From Bacillus_P idriensis_A (lineage in GTDB: Bacteria; Bacillota; Bacilli; Bacillales; Bacillaceae), in the NCBI RefSeq assembly GCF_050483325.1, contig NZ_JBCMYF010000004.1, positions 1 to 64,000 of the forward strand: a DNA stretch of 64,000 nt, written 5' to 3'. The notes below the pieces were generated by a model. That model did no database searches, was not told the origin of the DNA, and saw only the letters and a program-made list of their open reading frames with translations. Made by a program: the position numbers and the translations under genes. Positions 17,527 to 25,353 of the stretch are shown piece by piece. Every line of letters begins with the position of its first letter. Position 1 is the first letter of the stretch.

Positions 17527-18087
17527 TTACAAGCTGTGCTCTTTCATGTATTCCGCTTTTAAAAGAGAACACACAGCAGCATCACAGAATACCCCTTTTT
17601 CATAAGCAGCCTGTCTTAAGACTCCTTCATATATAAATCCTGCTTTTTCGAGGCACCGTTTTGAAGCCGTATTGTCCGGATCATAAAAAGCTTCAATGCG
17701 ATTTAGATTCATTTGGGTAAAACCAAATTTCAAAATAGGTGATAAAACCTCGGTCATCACGCCTTTTCTAAAGTGCGACGGATTCACTTCAAAACCTATT
17801 TCCGCTTTAAAATGTTCTTTTTCCCAGTTGTGATAGCCGCAGCTGCCTATGATTTTATTTGTTAGTCTATCTGCGATACCCCATCTGAATCCTTCATTAT
17901 TATGGAATCTTTCAGCCCAGCGGTTAATGATCTCAACAGCCTGAGCTGTTTCAGTAAAGCTTTCAAGATCGTAATATCGCGTGACTTCATCATCTGAAAA
18001 ATAAGCAAACACCTCACCCGCATCACTTTCTTCCATTTTTCTTAAAACAAAACGCTCTGTATAGAGAACCGGAAAACTTGTTTTCAT
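17527..18087 (-). CDS. GNAT acetyltransferase of the RimJ/RimL group
   Basis: A 186-aa GNAT protein. It begins with TERFVLRKMEESDAGEVF, typical of RimJ/RimL enzymes. The acetyl-CoA pyrophosphate loop appears as NPSHFRKGVMTEV, and the later NRIEAFYDPDNTASKRCLEK is the usual C-terminal signature. It transfers an acetyl group from acetyl-CoA, but the acceptor (ribosomal protein N-terminus, amino acid or drug) cannot be told. It follows yuxO on the minus strand across a hairpin. Confidence 0.87.
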   Translation of the reverse strand: MKTSFPVLYTERFVLRKMEESDAGEVFAYFSDDEVTRYYDLESFTETAQAVEIINRWAERFHNNEGFRWGIADRLTNKIIGSCGYHNWEKEHFKAEIGFEVNPSHFRKGVMTEVLSPILKFGFTQMNLNRIEAFYDPDNTASKRCLEKAGFIYEGVLRQAAYEKGVFCDAAVCSLLKAEYMKEHSL

Positions 18088-18118
18088 CTGTTATTTTCCC
18101 CTTTTATTCATATAAAAC

Positions 18119-18143
18119 ATGCCCCGATGGTTATCAGGGCATG
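18119..18143 (-). terminator. Terminator after yuxO
   Basis: Arms CATGCCC and GGGCATG around an 11-base loop lie just past the yuxO stop. The T-tract is weak. Confidence 0.55.
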
Positions 18144-18150
18144 TCAGGAA

Positions 18151-18540
18151 TTATTTTTTCTGCAAAATCGCCATCGTGCATCTGGAAATGCAGATCAGGC
18201 TTTCTCTTTCGTCGACAATCTTAATCTCCCACACCATTGTTGTTTTGCCCCGGTGCATCGGGATGGCATGAGCAGTAACGGTGCCGTCCTGCTTTCCTCT
18301 TATATGATTCGCGTTAATCTCCAGGCCGACGCACATTTCCGTTTCCTGGTTGATTAAATGAAAGGCCCCTATACTTGCAACTGTTTCCGCAAGCGCTACC
18401 GATGCGCCTCCATGAAGAATGCCAAAAGGCTGTCTCGTGCGGTCATCTACTGGCATTGTAGCGACGACACCATCATTTGTGACACTTTTTATCTCAATTC
18501 CAAGTGAGCTCAAAAGCGTATTTTCAACATTGTATTCCAT
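18151..18540 (-). CDS. yuxO: Hotdog-fold acyl-CoA thioesterase YuxO (PaaI/MenI type)
   Basis: A 129-aa single hotdog domain that hydrolyses acyl- or aroyl-CoA thioesters. The core is QPFGILHGGASVALAETVAS, containing the catalytic HGG...E motif at about residues 43-52. It agrees closely with remembered B. subtilis YuxO (MPVD, CVGLEINANH, LICISRCT). In B. subtilis yuxO lies next to comA; here two genes have come between them. The start shares a base with the stop of the preceding gene (TAATG), implying coupled translation. Confidence 0.9.
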   Translation of the reverse strand: MEYNVENTLLSSLGIEIKSVTNDGVVATMPVDDRTRQPFGILHGGASVALAETVASIGAFHLINQETEMCVGLEINANHIRGKQDGTVTAHAIPMHRGKTTMVWEIKIVDERESLICISRCTMAILQKK

Positions 18541-19637
18541 TATTGTTCCTCCTCTATTGCGGGCTTAAGTTTCATCAGCAGCATCTGATCATCCTCTTTG
18601 CGCGGATTTCCTCTGCCATCACGATTGTTTGTTACTGTATATAAACGGTCATCTTCAATGATAACATCGCGCATCCTGCCCCTGCCTTCCAGATAAGTGT
18701 GCACCTCTCCTGTATGTACTTCAAATTGCTTGACTTCATTTCCCGTTAAAGTCGCCACATACAAGATTCCTTGTTTATAGGCAATACCGGAAGGGGCCCA
18801 CGTCTCTTCCCCGGTGTGATAGAGGGGCGCCTCCATGCCTTCTTGCTGCTCGTCCCCCTCAATGACAGGCCATCCATAATTTTTCCCAGGCTGAATCCAG
18901 TTAATTTCATCATGTGCAGACTGGCCATGCTCTGTACTGAACAGCGAGCCTTTCTCGTCCCATGCAAGCCCCTGGGGATTACGGTGGCCATATGAGTATA
19001 CAAACGAACCAGGGAAAGGATTGTCACCCGGTACAGAACCGTCAAGTTCAAGCCTTAGTATTTTTCCTGCAAGAGACTTTTTATCCTGTGCAAGGTCAGG
19101 ATTCAGAGAATCTCCAGCTGTTGCATAAAGCTTGCCGTCAGGCCCTATTTTGAGGCGACCGCCATTATGGAACTGTGCACCCGGAATATCTTCTAAAACA
19201 GCCCTTACTTCCTCCCATTGGTCTGCATTTTCCTCTAGGATGACAATTCGGTTTTTCACTTCGTTTCCATCTTTATATGTATGGTAGGCGAACGCTTGCC
19301 TGCTCTCTTCAAAATCAGGGGCAAGCTGAAATCCAAGAAATCCGCCCTCTCCTTCTAGATGCAGCTTCTTTTTCAACTTCAGTTTTTGAATCACTTTTTT
19401 GTCTGTATCATGGTCCCATTTTACAACTTGACCTGTACGTTCACTCAGATAAAAAACGTTATTATTCTTAGCAATGGACCAGGGAACATCCAAGTTCTTT
19501 AGAATACTTTCGGAATTCTGCCGCTCAGACTGGCCGCTCACTTCCCTGTCATCCTGGCTATCATTTTGGGCAGACTGACATCCGGCTATGACCAAACTGC
19601 TGAAAAAAATAACCCATAACCTCTTCAGGTAAATCAC
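18540..19637 (-). CDS. PQQ-type sugar dehydrogenase-like lipoprotein (GSDH/YliI family)
   Basis: A 365-aa lipoprotein with VIAGCQ as lipobox, anchored outside the membrane, followed by a six-bladed propeller of the glucose/sorbosone dehydrogenase family. Visible blocks are LDVPWSIA, FHNGGRLKIGPDGKLYATAGD, cited by its core GPDGKLYATAGD, and GHRNPQGLAWD, which carry the His/Arg residues expected to face the cofactor. Such enzymes oxidise aldoses using PQQ; no PQQ synthesis genes are in the window, so the cofactor would be scavenged. GTG 19637 overlaps the AAGAGGTGA ribosome site. A CTG at 19628 five bases after it gives a classical lipoprotein start (KRLW). Confidence 0.83.
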   Translation of the reverse strand: MIYLKRLWVIFFSSLVIAGCQSAQNDSQDDREVSGQSERQNSESILKNLDVPWSIAKNNNVFYLSERTGQVVKWDHDTDKKVIQKLKLKKKLHLEGEGGFLGFQLAPDFEESRQAFAYHTYKDGNEVKNRIVILEENADQWEEVRAVLEDIPGAQFHNGGRLKIGPDGKLYATAGDSLNPDLAQDKKSLAGKILRLELDGSVPGDNPFPGSFVYSYGHRNPQGLAWDEKGSLFSTEHGQSAHDEINWIQPGKNYGWPVIEGDEQQEGMEAPLYHTGEETWAPSGIAYKQGILYVATLTGNEVKQFEVHTGEVHTYLEGRGRMRDVIIEDDRLYTVTNNRDGRGNPRKEDDQMLLMKLKPAIEEEQ

Positions 19638-19706
19638 CTCTTATTCCCATTTTCATTAAGTTTAACGAAAAATAAGAAATGATTCACGGATTTATACTTC
19701 CGTGAT

Positions 19707-19790
19707 TTATTTTCGAAGGGCGTATACAGCAAAGCAAAAGTAAACCATCATCAACATAAGTACAGGCAATACCGCCATCACGTCCATCAT
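19707..19790 (-). CDS. Putative 27-aa membrane peptide
   Basis: ATG 19790 follows CAGGGGG by two to three bases. It encodes a very hydrophobic peptide starting MMDVMAVLPV and ending with basic residues (ALRK) before a TAA. One membrane span is predicted. A cre-like palindrome lies 13 bases upstream. No family recognised; coding status is inferred from the ribosome site and peptide shape. Confidence 0.45.
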   Translation of the reverse strand: MMDVMAVLPVLMLMMVYFCFAVYALRK

Positions 19791-19802
19791 AACCCCCTGT
19801 TA

Positions 19803-19816
19803 AGAAAGCGCTTTCT
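19803..19816. promoter_or_regulatory. cre-like palindrome
   Basis: The perfect palindrome AGAAAGCGCTTTCT resembles the CcpA operator consensus TGWNANCGNTNWCA, with the outer bases off. It lies just upstream of the 27-aa peptide and about 90 bases downstream of the SIMPL gene. Confidence 0.45.
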
Positions 19817-19903
19817 AACGCTTGAATCTGTATTTAGATTCCATCTTATCGCAGGTTTGTGATGGGGATATTGAGAGAAAGTATAAATTTTGTAAACTTA
19901 TGC

Positions 19904-20590
19904 TTACTGATACGTAAACAAAACCGTCAATTCTGCAATGATTTCTATATTCTTTACAAAGACAGGGGTCTGTCCTGACGATTGTGCACCTAAACTTAAT
20001 TCTTTAGACAAAGGGAAAAATCCTCTAGGTTCTTCGGTTATTTTTACAGGCTTGCGCATCAGATTGAGCTGATAAGAACCGGCAATCGCTTCTGCCTTCT
20101 CCAAAGCTTGTTTTGCAGCAAGATTCAGAGCCTCATTGATCCATCTCTCTTGATCGGAAAGGGAAAACTGCAGAGAATCTGCCCGGTTGGCCTCATTAGA
20201 AAATGCTGTATCATAAATCAGCCCAATGTTATCTAAATTTTGAGTGGTGATGGAAATCGTATTGGTGACTTCATACCCTTTTAAGACTGGATCTGAACCT
20301 GCACTATAGTCGTATTGGGGAAAAACGGTGTAAGAAATAGTCTCAATTTGATCCTCTGAAATTCCAATTGACTGCAAAGCTTGAATAAGCTGATTGACGC
20401 GCCTTTTATTTTCCTGCTGAGCTGCTGCAGCATTCTTGTCTATTGTCACCACTGCAAGCTGCAAAACGGCAGTATCCGGTTTTGCTTCCACTCTTCCTGT
20501 TCCGCGAACAGAAATTAAATTTGGGGATTTTTTTTCTCTCTGGCGGGTTCTGTAAGACGGATCAAAAGGCTGCCCGTACATTGGAAACAT
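19904..20590 (-). CDS. SIMPL-domain (DUF541) protein
   Basis: A 228-aa protein of the SIMPL/BP26 family. The pattern ISVRGTGRVEAKPDTAVLQ at the start of the domain, IETISYTVFPQYDY in the middle and LNLAAKQALEKAEAIA later is typical. Members are linked to oxidative-stress resistance and form oligomeric channels or rings, but usually carry a signal peptide; none is seen here, so it may be cytosolic. ATG 20590 is eight bases after GGAG; upstream GTG 20599 overlaps the ribosome site. A DegU/ComA-type hairpin separates it from comA. Confidence 0.82.
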   Translation of the reverse strand: MFPMYGQPFDPSYRTRQREKKSPNLISVRGTGRVEAKPDTAVLQLAVVTIDKNAAAAQQENKRRVNQLIQALQSIGISEDQIETISYTVFPQYDYSAGSDPVLKGYEVTNTISITTQNLDNIGLIYDTAFSNEANRADSLQFSLSDQERWINEALNLAAKQALEKAEAIAGSYQLNLMRKPVKITEEPRGFFPLSKELSLGAQSSGQTPVFVKNIEIIAELTVLFTYQ

Positions 20591-20652
20591 AAACAACACT
20601 CCTCTCAGAATCTAACACTCTTTTCAATCTATATGCCTGAGCAATAAAAAAA

Positions 20653-20679
20653 AGTGCGCAAGAATCATTCTTGTGCACT
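20653..20679 (-). terminator. Terminator after comA
   Basis: Arms AGTGCGCAAGAAT and ATTCTTGTGCACT (one mismatch) with a T-run on the minus strand overlap the comA stop. Confidence 0.8.
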
Positions 20680-21307
20680 AATCAATAATTCCTTCTGATT
20701 TAGAAATCAGGACAGCTTCTGTTCTTGAGCCGACATTTAATTTATTAAAGATGGAAGTTAAACTATATTCAATTGACCGCTTGCTCAAATGAAGTTTATC
20801 GGCAATCTCCTGATTGGTTAAACCCCGTTCAACCTCTTGAAGAATGGCTTTCTCCCGATCATTCAAGGCCTCTGTATCATTTGAAGAAGAGCTGGTTTTC
20901 AATTTTTGCTGAAGAATAAGAGACTTTAAATAGGAATACGGCACAACAATGTCCCCCGAGAGAGCGTGCCGAATGGAAGAAAGAATCTTTTCCTTTGTCT
21001 CTGTTTTGCTGATCGCCCCGTGAATCCCAAGGCGAATAGCCTCCTCATAATAATCCTCTACATCATAGCCTGTATACAGGATAATCTTGCAATCCTCAGA
21101 ATGCTTAATGATTTCAGTGGAAAGCTCCATTCCATTTATATCTCCGAGATTCATATCCATCAGGACAGCATCGTATTCGCGGAAGCTGATGTGCTGAATA
21201 ACATCAATTGAATATGGGGGATTTAAGCAGGACACCCTCACATCCGGCTCTGTTTCCAATATCGCTTTTGTTCCCTCACGTACTGCTACAACTAAAATAT
21301 GTATCAT
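20678..21307 (-). CDS. comA: ComA, NarL-family response regulator with a shortened receiver
   Basis: A 209-aa regulator that, phosphorylated by ComP, activates competence, surfactin and degQ genes in B. subtilis. The C-terminal helix-turn-helix (GLTNQEIADKLHLSKRSIEY) is nearly identical to ComA. The receiver keeps the phospho-acceptor Asp51 in LMDMNLG, YTG and ISKT. The N-terminus reads MIHILVVAVREGTK, where ComA has ILVIDDHPAVMEGTK. Four codons, including the Mg2+-binding Asp pair, are absent, and Asp51 is four short of Asp55. The ATG has AGAGG upstream, so the start is not mis-set. The protein may not be phosphorylated normally. Confidence 0.93.
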   Translation of the reverse strand: MIHILVVAVREGTKAILETEPDVRVSCLNPPYSIDVIQHISFREYDAVLMDMNLGDINGMELSTEIIKHSEDCKIILYTGYDVEDYYEEAIRLGIHGAISKTETKEKILSSIRHALSGDIVVPYSYLKSLILQQKLKTSSSSNDTEALNDREKAILQEVERGLTNQEIADKLHLSKRSIEYSLTSIFNKLNVGSRTEAVLISKSEGIID

Positions 21308-21355
21308 GTAATCAACCTCTCTGACCCGAGCATCTACTCACTATTTTATAAAAAA

Positions 21356-21375
21356 GACCTGGCAAATGCCAAGCC
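21356..21375 (-). terminator. Hairpin between comP and comA
   Basis: On the minus strand GGCTTGGCA pairs with TGCCAGGTC (two wobbles) across a two-base loop and is followed by U-rich sequence. It may reduce read-through into comA. Confidence 0.6.
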
Positions 21376-21387
21376 TGAACTATTCTT

Positions 21388-23685
21388 TCAAAGTTCAACA
21401 ACTACTTTAAATCCATTCCCTTTTGAAGTCTCAATATGAAGGGAACCATTTAAAGCTTTCACCCTTTCTGTTATCCCTGAAAGACCCATGCTTTGATTAT
21501 TGGAATACAGTTCACTTTGATCAAAACCAATACCGTCATCTTCATAATGAAGAACAATTTTATCCTTAATGCAAACAAGCATAACCAGAACATGGAGTGC
21601 ATTGGAATGCTTTCCGGCATTAGTTAAGAGCTCCTGAACGATCCGGTATAAATTCAGCTGTGTATCAATATCAATCGCTTTAGTAAAGTTGCCTGTATTT
21701 AATCTCACATCAAAAGCTGCAGATTCATTATACTGAGCCGCAAGCTTCTGCAAAGCCTTTACAAGCCCAAGATCATATAACAGCTGCGGACGCAGCTCCT
21801 GGCACGTCTCCCGCGTAGTCTTGATGATATTGGTCATTGAGCTGTTCATCTCCTGCAGCTGATCCCTGAAAACAGTCGGAGCCATTTCAAGTTCAGCCAG
21901 GGCAAGCTCGCTTTGCCGCTTTAAAGAAATTAAATCCTGCAAAACAGAATCATGCAAATCCTTAGCCAGATTTGAACGCTGCTTTTCCTCTATAGAAAAT
22001 AAAACCTTCGTCAGCCATGCCGGGTTGCTGCCTTCACTTTTAATCTTGTGAAGATGATTCATCAGCTCTTCTATCTTAAGGAAGTTCTCAAGAGAAATAT
22101 TCGTATAGAATGACAGGGTTTTAAGCCAGGAAATCTCATCACGGTTTAATTTTGGAGTATTAAGCATAGACAAGCAAACCATGACATAGCTTCGGTCATC
22201 TGTCTCGCCTACATTAATCACAAAACCGCGATCCACTTCGACAATTTTCCCGATCTCATGGGAAGCCTTCGTAATCTCTTTTTCATATGACAGATAATCT
22301 GTACCCTTCATATGAATCTCGACTGAGATGATGTACCCGTTTTTATCAACTTCCACATAATTCGCCCTGCTGACAAGCAAAACATCTGTAATCACCTGCT
22401 TCAGTTCATTTATGACATGATCAAGCTTGCTTGCCTTCCGGATGCTTTGCGTATATTTAAAAATACTGTCCTGATAATTGTATTTTTCGGAAAATCGTTT
22501 GAAGCGAAAACGGAAGTCGAGAATTTCCTTAATATAAAAGACTACTAGCATTGTGATGTAGATGAAGATTGATAGTTTTATTGGATAGAATGTAGGATTA
22601 TTTTCTTTAATTAAAATTGTAATTGCTACTAATACTAATGTAGGCAATACAGCCAGCAGAGAGTAATAGCGAACTCTTCCCAAAATAAATTCAATATCAT
22701 AAATTTTAGTGGCCATAAACTGGTATACCAGTGAAAATGGGACAAGCAATAAAAATGATGCTAAAACAGTCGGCGGGAAGATATATTTATTTAGGAAAAT
22801 AAACGGCAAAATATATAAAAATACAAATGGAGAGAACGCAATGATATTAGTGATAATTAAAACTTTCACTAAATATTTTTGATCTGAGTATTTCACTTTT
22901 CTTAAACCATAAAGCTTTAAAACAAAAGTTAGGATAATTAAGATAAAAAATGTTATTAGGTTAAGACTTTTTGTAATGTGATAAGAGAAAAGCAACATGT
23001 CTAAGATATACTCAACTAAAATGTTTACTACAACTGCAACATATCCGACAATAATGAATTTTCTTGAAAATAGCTTTTTACCTAATTCGAGGAAATATTT
23101 ATAAATGAAGTTTAGATACAAAACAGGAACGAGCAGAAAAAGGGAAAGATTTATATACCTGCTGAATAAATCTCCCCTTGATGAACCACTTGCGCTAAAA
23201 TACGCCATTGCTATAGTCAATAAAAATAAATTCAATAAATAGGCTGATTTAAGGTTCGAATCTTTATTGCTTTTAAATACAAAATAACTGCAAAAAAGAC
23301 AAAGTACATATAACGTTAACGGAATTATTAACATAAAAAGACTTTGATTATTGATAATTGTATCTGAAACCTTATATGATATTTCTTTTCCATCTCTAGA
23401 AATAGTCATATGATCTACTTGCTCTAAAACACCATAATTAGTAGATGGAAAATGTTTTAATGCATCCTTATTGTTAACGTCTAACACAATGTCCCCTGGC
23501 TGCAGTTTAGCTTTGATGGCCCATGTATTAGGCTCTACAGCTGTAACAACCACTTCTTCTGCGTCATTAGTTCTTACTGTTGCTCCTAAATAAGGAAATT
23601 TCACATTAATATATGCAAAATAAACAGTTAGGATAAAGCTGATTATTACTATAAGTAAATATGCTTTGTTAAGGTTAAATTTCAT
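21388..23685 (-). CDS. comP: ComP, quorum-sensing histidine kinase
   Basis: A 765-aa membrane kinase that senses modified ComX outside the cell. TM1 is at residues 6-26. A PDZ-like outer segment follows (VEPNTWAIKAKLQPGDIVLDV), cited by LQPGDIVLDV, then about seven further membrane helices to residue 390. The cytoplasmic part has KDLHDSVLQD with the phospho-His (about residue 580), NAGKHSNA, DDGIGFD and GLSGITERV. ATG 23685 is five bases after AGGTGA. The membrane half is clearly more AT-rich than the kinase half, as is usual for the polymorphic sensor part. It follows comX by 38 bases. Confidence 0.95.
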   Translation of the reverse strand: MKFNLNKAYLLIVIISFILTVYFAYINVKFPYLGATVRTNDAEEVVVTAVEPNTWAIKAKLQPGDIVLDVNNKDALKHFPSTNYGVLEQVDHMTISRDGKEISYKVSDTIINNQSLFMLIIPLTLYVLCLFCSYFVFKSNKDSNLKSAYLLNLFLLTIAMAYFSASGSSRGDLFSRYINLSLFLLVPVLYLNFIYKYFLELGKKLFSRKFIIVGYVAVVVNILVEYILDMLLFSYHITKSLNLITFFILIILTFVLKLYGLRKVKYSDQKYLVKVLIITNIIAFSPFVFLYILPFIFLNKYIFPPTVLASFLLLVPFSLVYQFMATKIYDIEFILGRVRYYSLLAVLPTLVLVAITILIKENNPTFYPIKLSIFIYITMLVVFYIKEILDFRFRFKRFSEKYNYQDSIFKYTQSIRKASKLDHVINELKQVITDVLLVSRANYVEVDKNGYIISVEIHMKGTDYLSYEKEITKASHEIGKIVEVDRGFVINVGETDDRSYVMVCLSMLNTPKLNRDEISWLKTLSFYTNISLENFLKIEELMNHLHKIKSEGSNPAWLTKVLFSIEEKQRSNLAKDLHDSVLQDLISLKRQSELALAELEMAPTVFRDQLQEMNSSMTNIIKTTRETCQELRPQLLYDLGLVKALQKLAAQYNESAAFDVRLNTGNFTKAIDIDTQLNLYRIVQELLTNAGKHSNALHVLVMLVCIKDKIVLHYEDDGIGFDQSELYSNNQSMGLSGITERVKALNGSLHIETSKGNGFKVVVEL

Positions 23686-23723
23686 GTTATTCACCTATTT
23701 ATTGAATTAAGACTATTAAACTA

Positions 23724-23885
23724 TTACCACCAGTACATATTCGTCGTTCTAGCTGTACTCAACAGTCCTTCTACTAATCCTAACACTTCATCCACATTTT
23801 TCACACCCAGCAAACTAGCTTCACCGCTGGCTACTTTTTCGATTACTTCGGGGTTTTCCACTAAAAAGTTTACGATTTCCTGCAT
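23724..23885 (-). CDS. comX: ComX pre-pheromone
   Basis: A 53-aa precursor between comQ and comP. It starts MQEIVNFLVENPEVIEK, like the conserved ComX leader (MQ..I..L..NPE), keeps an acidic helical middle, and ends TARTTNMYWW. ComX peptides are cut to the last several residues and prenylated by ComQ on a tryptophan near the C-terminus; here the last two residues are both Trp. The ATG has AAAAGGAGAG upstream, overlapping the comQ end. Pherotype is unknown. Confidence 0.95.
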   Translation of the reverse strand: MQEIVNFLVENPEVIEKVASGEASLLGVKNVDEVLGLVEGLLSTARTTNMYWW

Positions 23886-23888
23886 GAT

Positions 23889-24836
23889 TTAATCTCTCCT
23901 TTTATTTTCAGATGAATTTATGATCAAATGAGACTTTAGAAGCTCAATTTGATGGTTTGGCAAGGGCACTTCCGCTATCAGTGTTGAAGCTTTCTGAATC
24001 GCAATTTGTTTCATGACGTTCAGGTAATGAACAACACCAGATTGTAACAATTTCGATTTGAATGATTCCATACTCCCATAGTGCTGGGTAAAGGTTTGGC
24101 TGCCGGCAATAAACTCAGTCAGCTCTTTTGCATGTTCGTTAAATCCTCTGTTTAAAAAGAGAAGTGCCAGCGATATTTTTTGTGCTGATAGATCATTTTT
24201 ATGTTCATGAAATAAATCACGGTAATCGTTCTCAATTTGTGCAGCCAGTCCTACTTGATAGGAGTACTGTTCAACGCATGGGAATTCTTTTCCGGTGGCA
24301 AGCAAGGCCCCGGTGACTGAGGCTAAAGCAATCAGTGAACCGGATTTCTTTTCGATCATCGTGATGCATTCTTCTTCATTTGCGATATCATTTTGAAGAT
24401 CTATGTGCTGGCCTTCCATTGCCTGAAGAGCAAAACGCTGGAATGTGCTGATGATCATCAATCTGTGCTCGCTTGATAATTCATGAAGCATTTGCAGACT
24501 GATTGTGTACATAGCAGTGGCGGCATTCAGGGAAAGAGATGGATTAATTTTCATCCATGGTTCTTCATAGTTGTCTAGGTCTTCAAGATCATCTAAAATG
24601 TCGAATGACAGCGCAAGCAGTTCTACTGCAGCTGAAAGATGAATGATTTGCTGCTCTTTTCCTCCAAAAGCTGTGTAATGCAAATGTGTCAATTGACCGA
24701 ACGGAAAGGTTTTTTTCGTTTCTAAGAACGACAGGATAAGCTGCAATAATTCTTTGTTCGTTATATATGAAGAAACAGCAGTTTTAAGACTGCAATTCAA
24801 TTCTTCATAGTCCAAATGTAATCTAATTGCAATCAC
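23889..24836 (-). CDS. comQ: ComQ, isoprenyl transferase for ComX
   Basis: A 315-aa protein of the polyprenyl synthetase fold. FDILDDLEDLD (about residues 78-88) is the first Asp-rich motif, and QIENDYRDLF the second, degenerate one. It attaches a geranyl or farnesyl group to the ComX tryptophan and is needed for processing. It lies four bases upstream of comX. The GTG at 24836 is part of the AAGGGGTG ribosome site; ATT 24827 would have six bases of spacing, so the exact start is uncertain. Confidence 0.93.
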   Translation of the reverse strand: MIAIRLHLDYEELNCSLKTAVSSYITNKELLQLILSFLETKKTFPFGQLTHLHYTAFGGKEQQIIHLSAAVELLALSFDILDDLEDLDNYEEPWMKINPSLSLNAATAMYTISLQMLHELSSEHRLMIISTFQRFALQAMEGQHIDLQNDIANEEECITMIEKKSGSLIALASVTGALLATGKEFPCVEQYSYQVGLAAQIENDYRDLFHEHKNDLSAQKISLALLFLNRGFNEHAKELTEFIAGSQTFTQHYGSMESFKSKLLQSGVVHYLNVMKQIAIQKASTLIAEVPLPNHQIELLKSHLIINSSENKRRD

Positions 24837-24940
24837 CCCTTCGAAATTATATTACAATATTCGCGGCCAATATAGTAGATATAATAAGAGGTTTTTACAT
24901 AAATATAAAATTTTTACCATTCTTTTGGAAAAAAGGACAT

Positions 24941-24970
24941 AAAAAAAGACTTGGCCGGATAGGCCAAGTC
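24941..24970 (-). terminator. Terminator after degQ
   Basis: Perfect arms GACTTGGCC and GGCCAAGTC around a five-base loop, with seven T on the minus strand. Confidence 0.85.
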
Positions 24971-24974
24971 AGTC

Positions 24975-25115
24975 TTATGACACGTTTATAAAGGAGTATT
25001 TATCATACTTATCAATGCTTTTATTAATTGATCTCAGTGACTGTTTCGTTTCCTGAATTTCTTTCTCAAGACGTTTCAATAATTGAGTAATTTCTTCAAT
25101 GTTGTGCTTTTTCAT
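24975..25115 (-). CDS. degQ: DegQ, activator of the DegS-DegU pathway
   Basis: A 46-aa protein, the same length as B. subtilis DegQ, which stimulates phosphotransfer from DegS to DegU and raises exoenzyme production. The core LRSINKSIDKYDKY matches the DegQ C-terminal half (LRNINKSIDQYDKY), after an amphipathic helix QLLKRLEKEIQET. ATG 25115 has GAGGAG about ten bases upstream. It lies directly upstream of comQ with its own terminator, as in B. subtilis, and has a ComA-like box about 130 bases upstream. Confidence 0.93.
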   Translation of the reverse strand: MKKHNIEEITQLLKRLEKEIQETKQSLRSINKSIDKYDKYSFINVS

Positions 25116-25242
25116 CGTTTCCACACTCCTCTGTTAAAGATCAAATTATGCATGGTGAACGAAACACTTGGTTTGATCTTTCCTACTTCAAATTTTAAAG
25201 GAATCAGAAAGTAATTTCACCGAAAATAATGCGAAATAATCA

Positions 25243-25258
25243 ATGCGTGATACCGCAA
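25243..25258 (-). promoter_or_regulatory. Putative ComA-binding box upstream of degQ
   Basis: On the minus strand TTGCGG-TATC-ACGCAT resembles the ComA consensus TTGCGG-N4-CCGCAA, with a perfect first half and two mismatches in the second. It is placed upstream of degQ, a known ComA target. Confidence 0.5.
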
Positions 25259-25332
25259 CCGGCGCAATAGTCCATTGTATCTGTTTTTTTCGCTGGAAAT
25301 CATACCATCTACATTAATAAATACAGAAAAAA

Positions 25333-25351
25333 AGCCCCATATTCAGGGACT
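25333..25351 (-). terminator. Weak terminator after the 75-aa gene
   Basis: AGTCCC and GGGGCT pair on the minus strand across seven bases and precede a run of T at 25326-25332. Confidence 0.55.
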
Positions 25352-25353
25352 TG

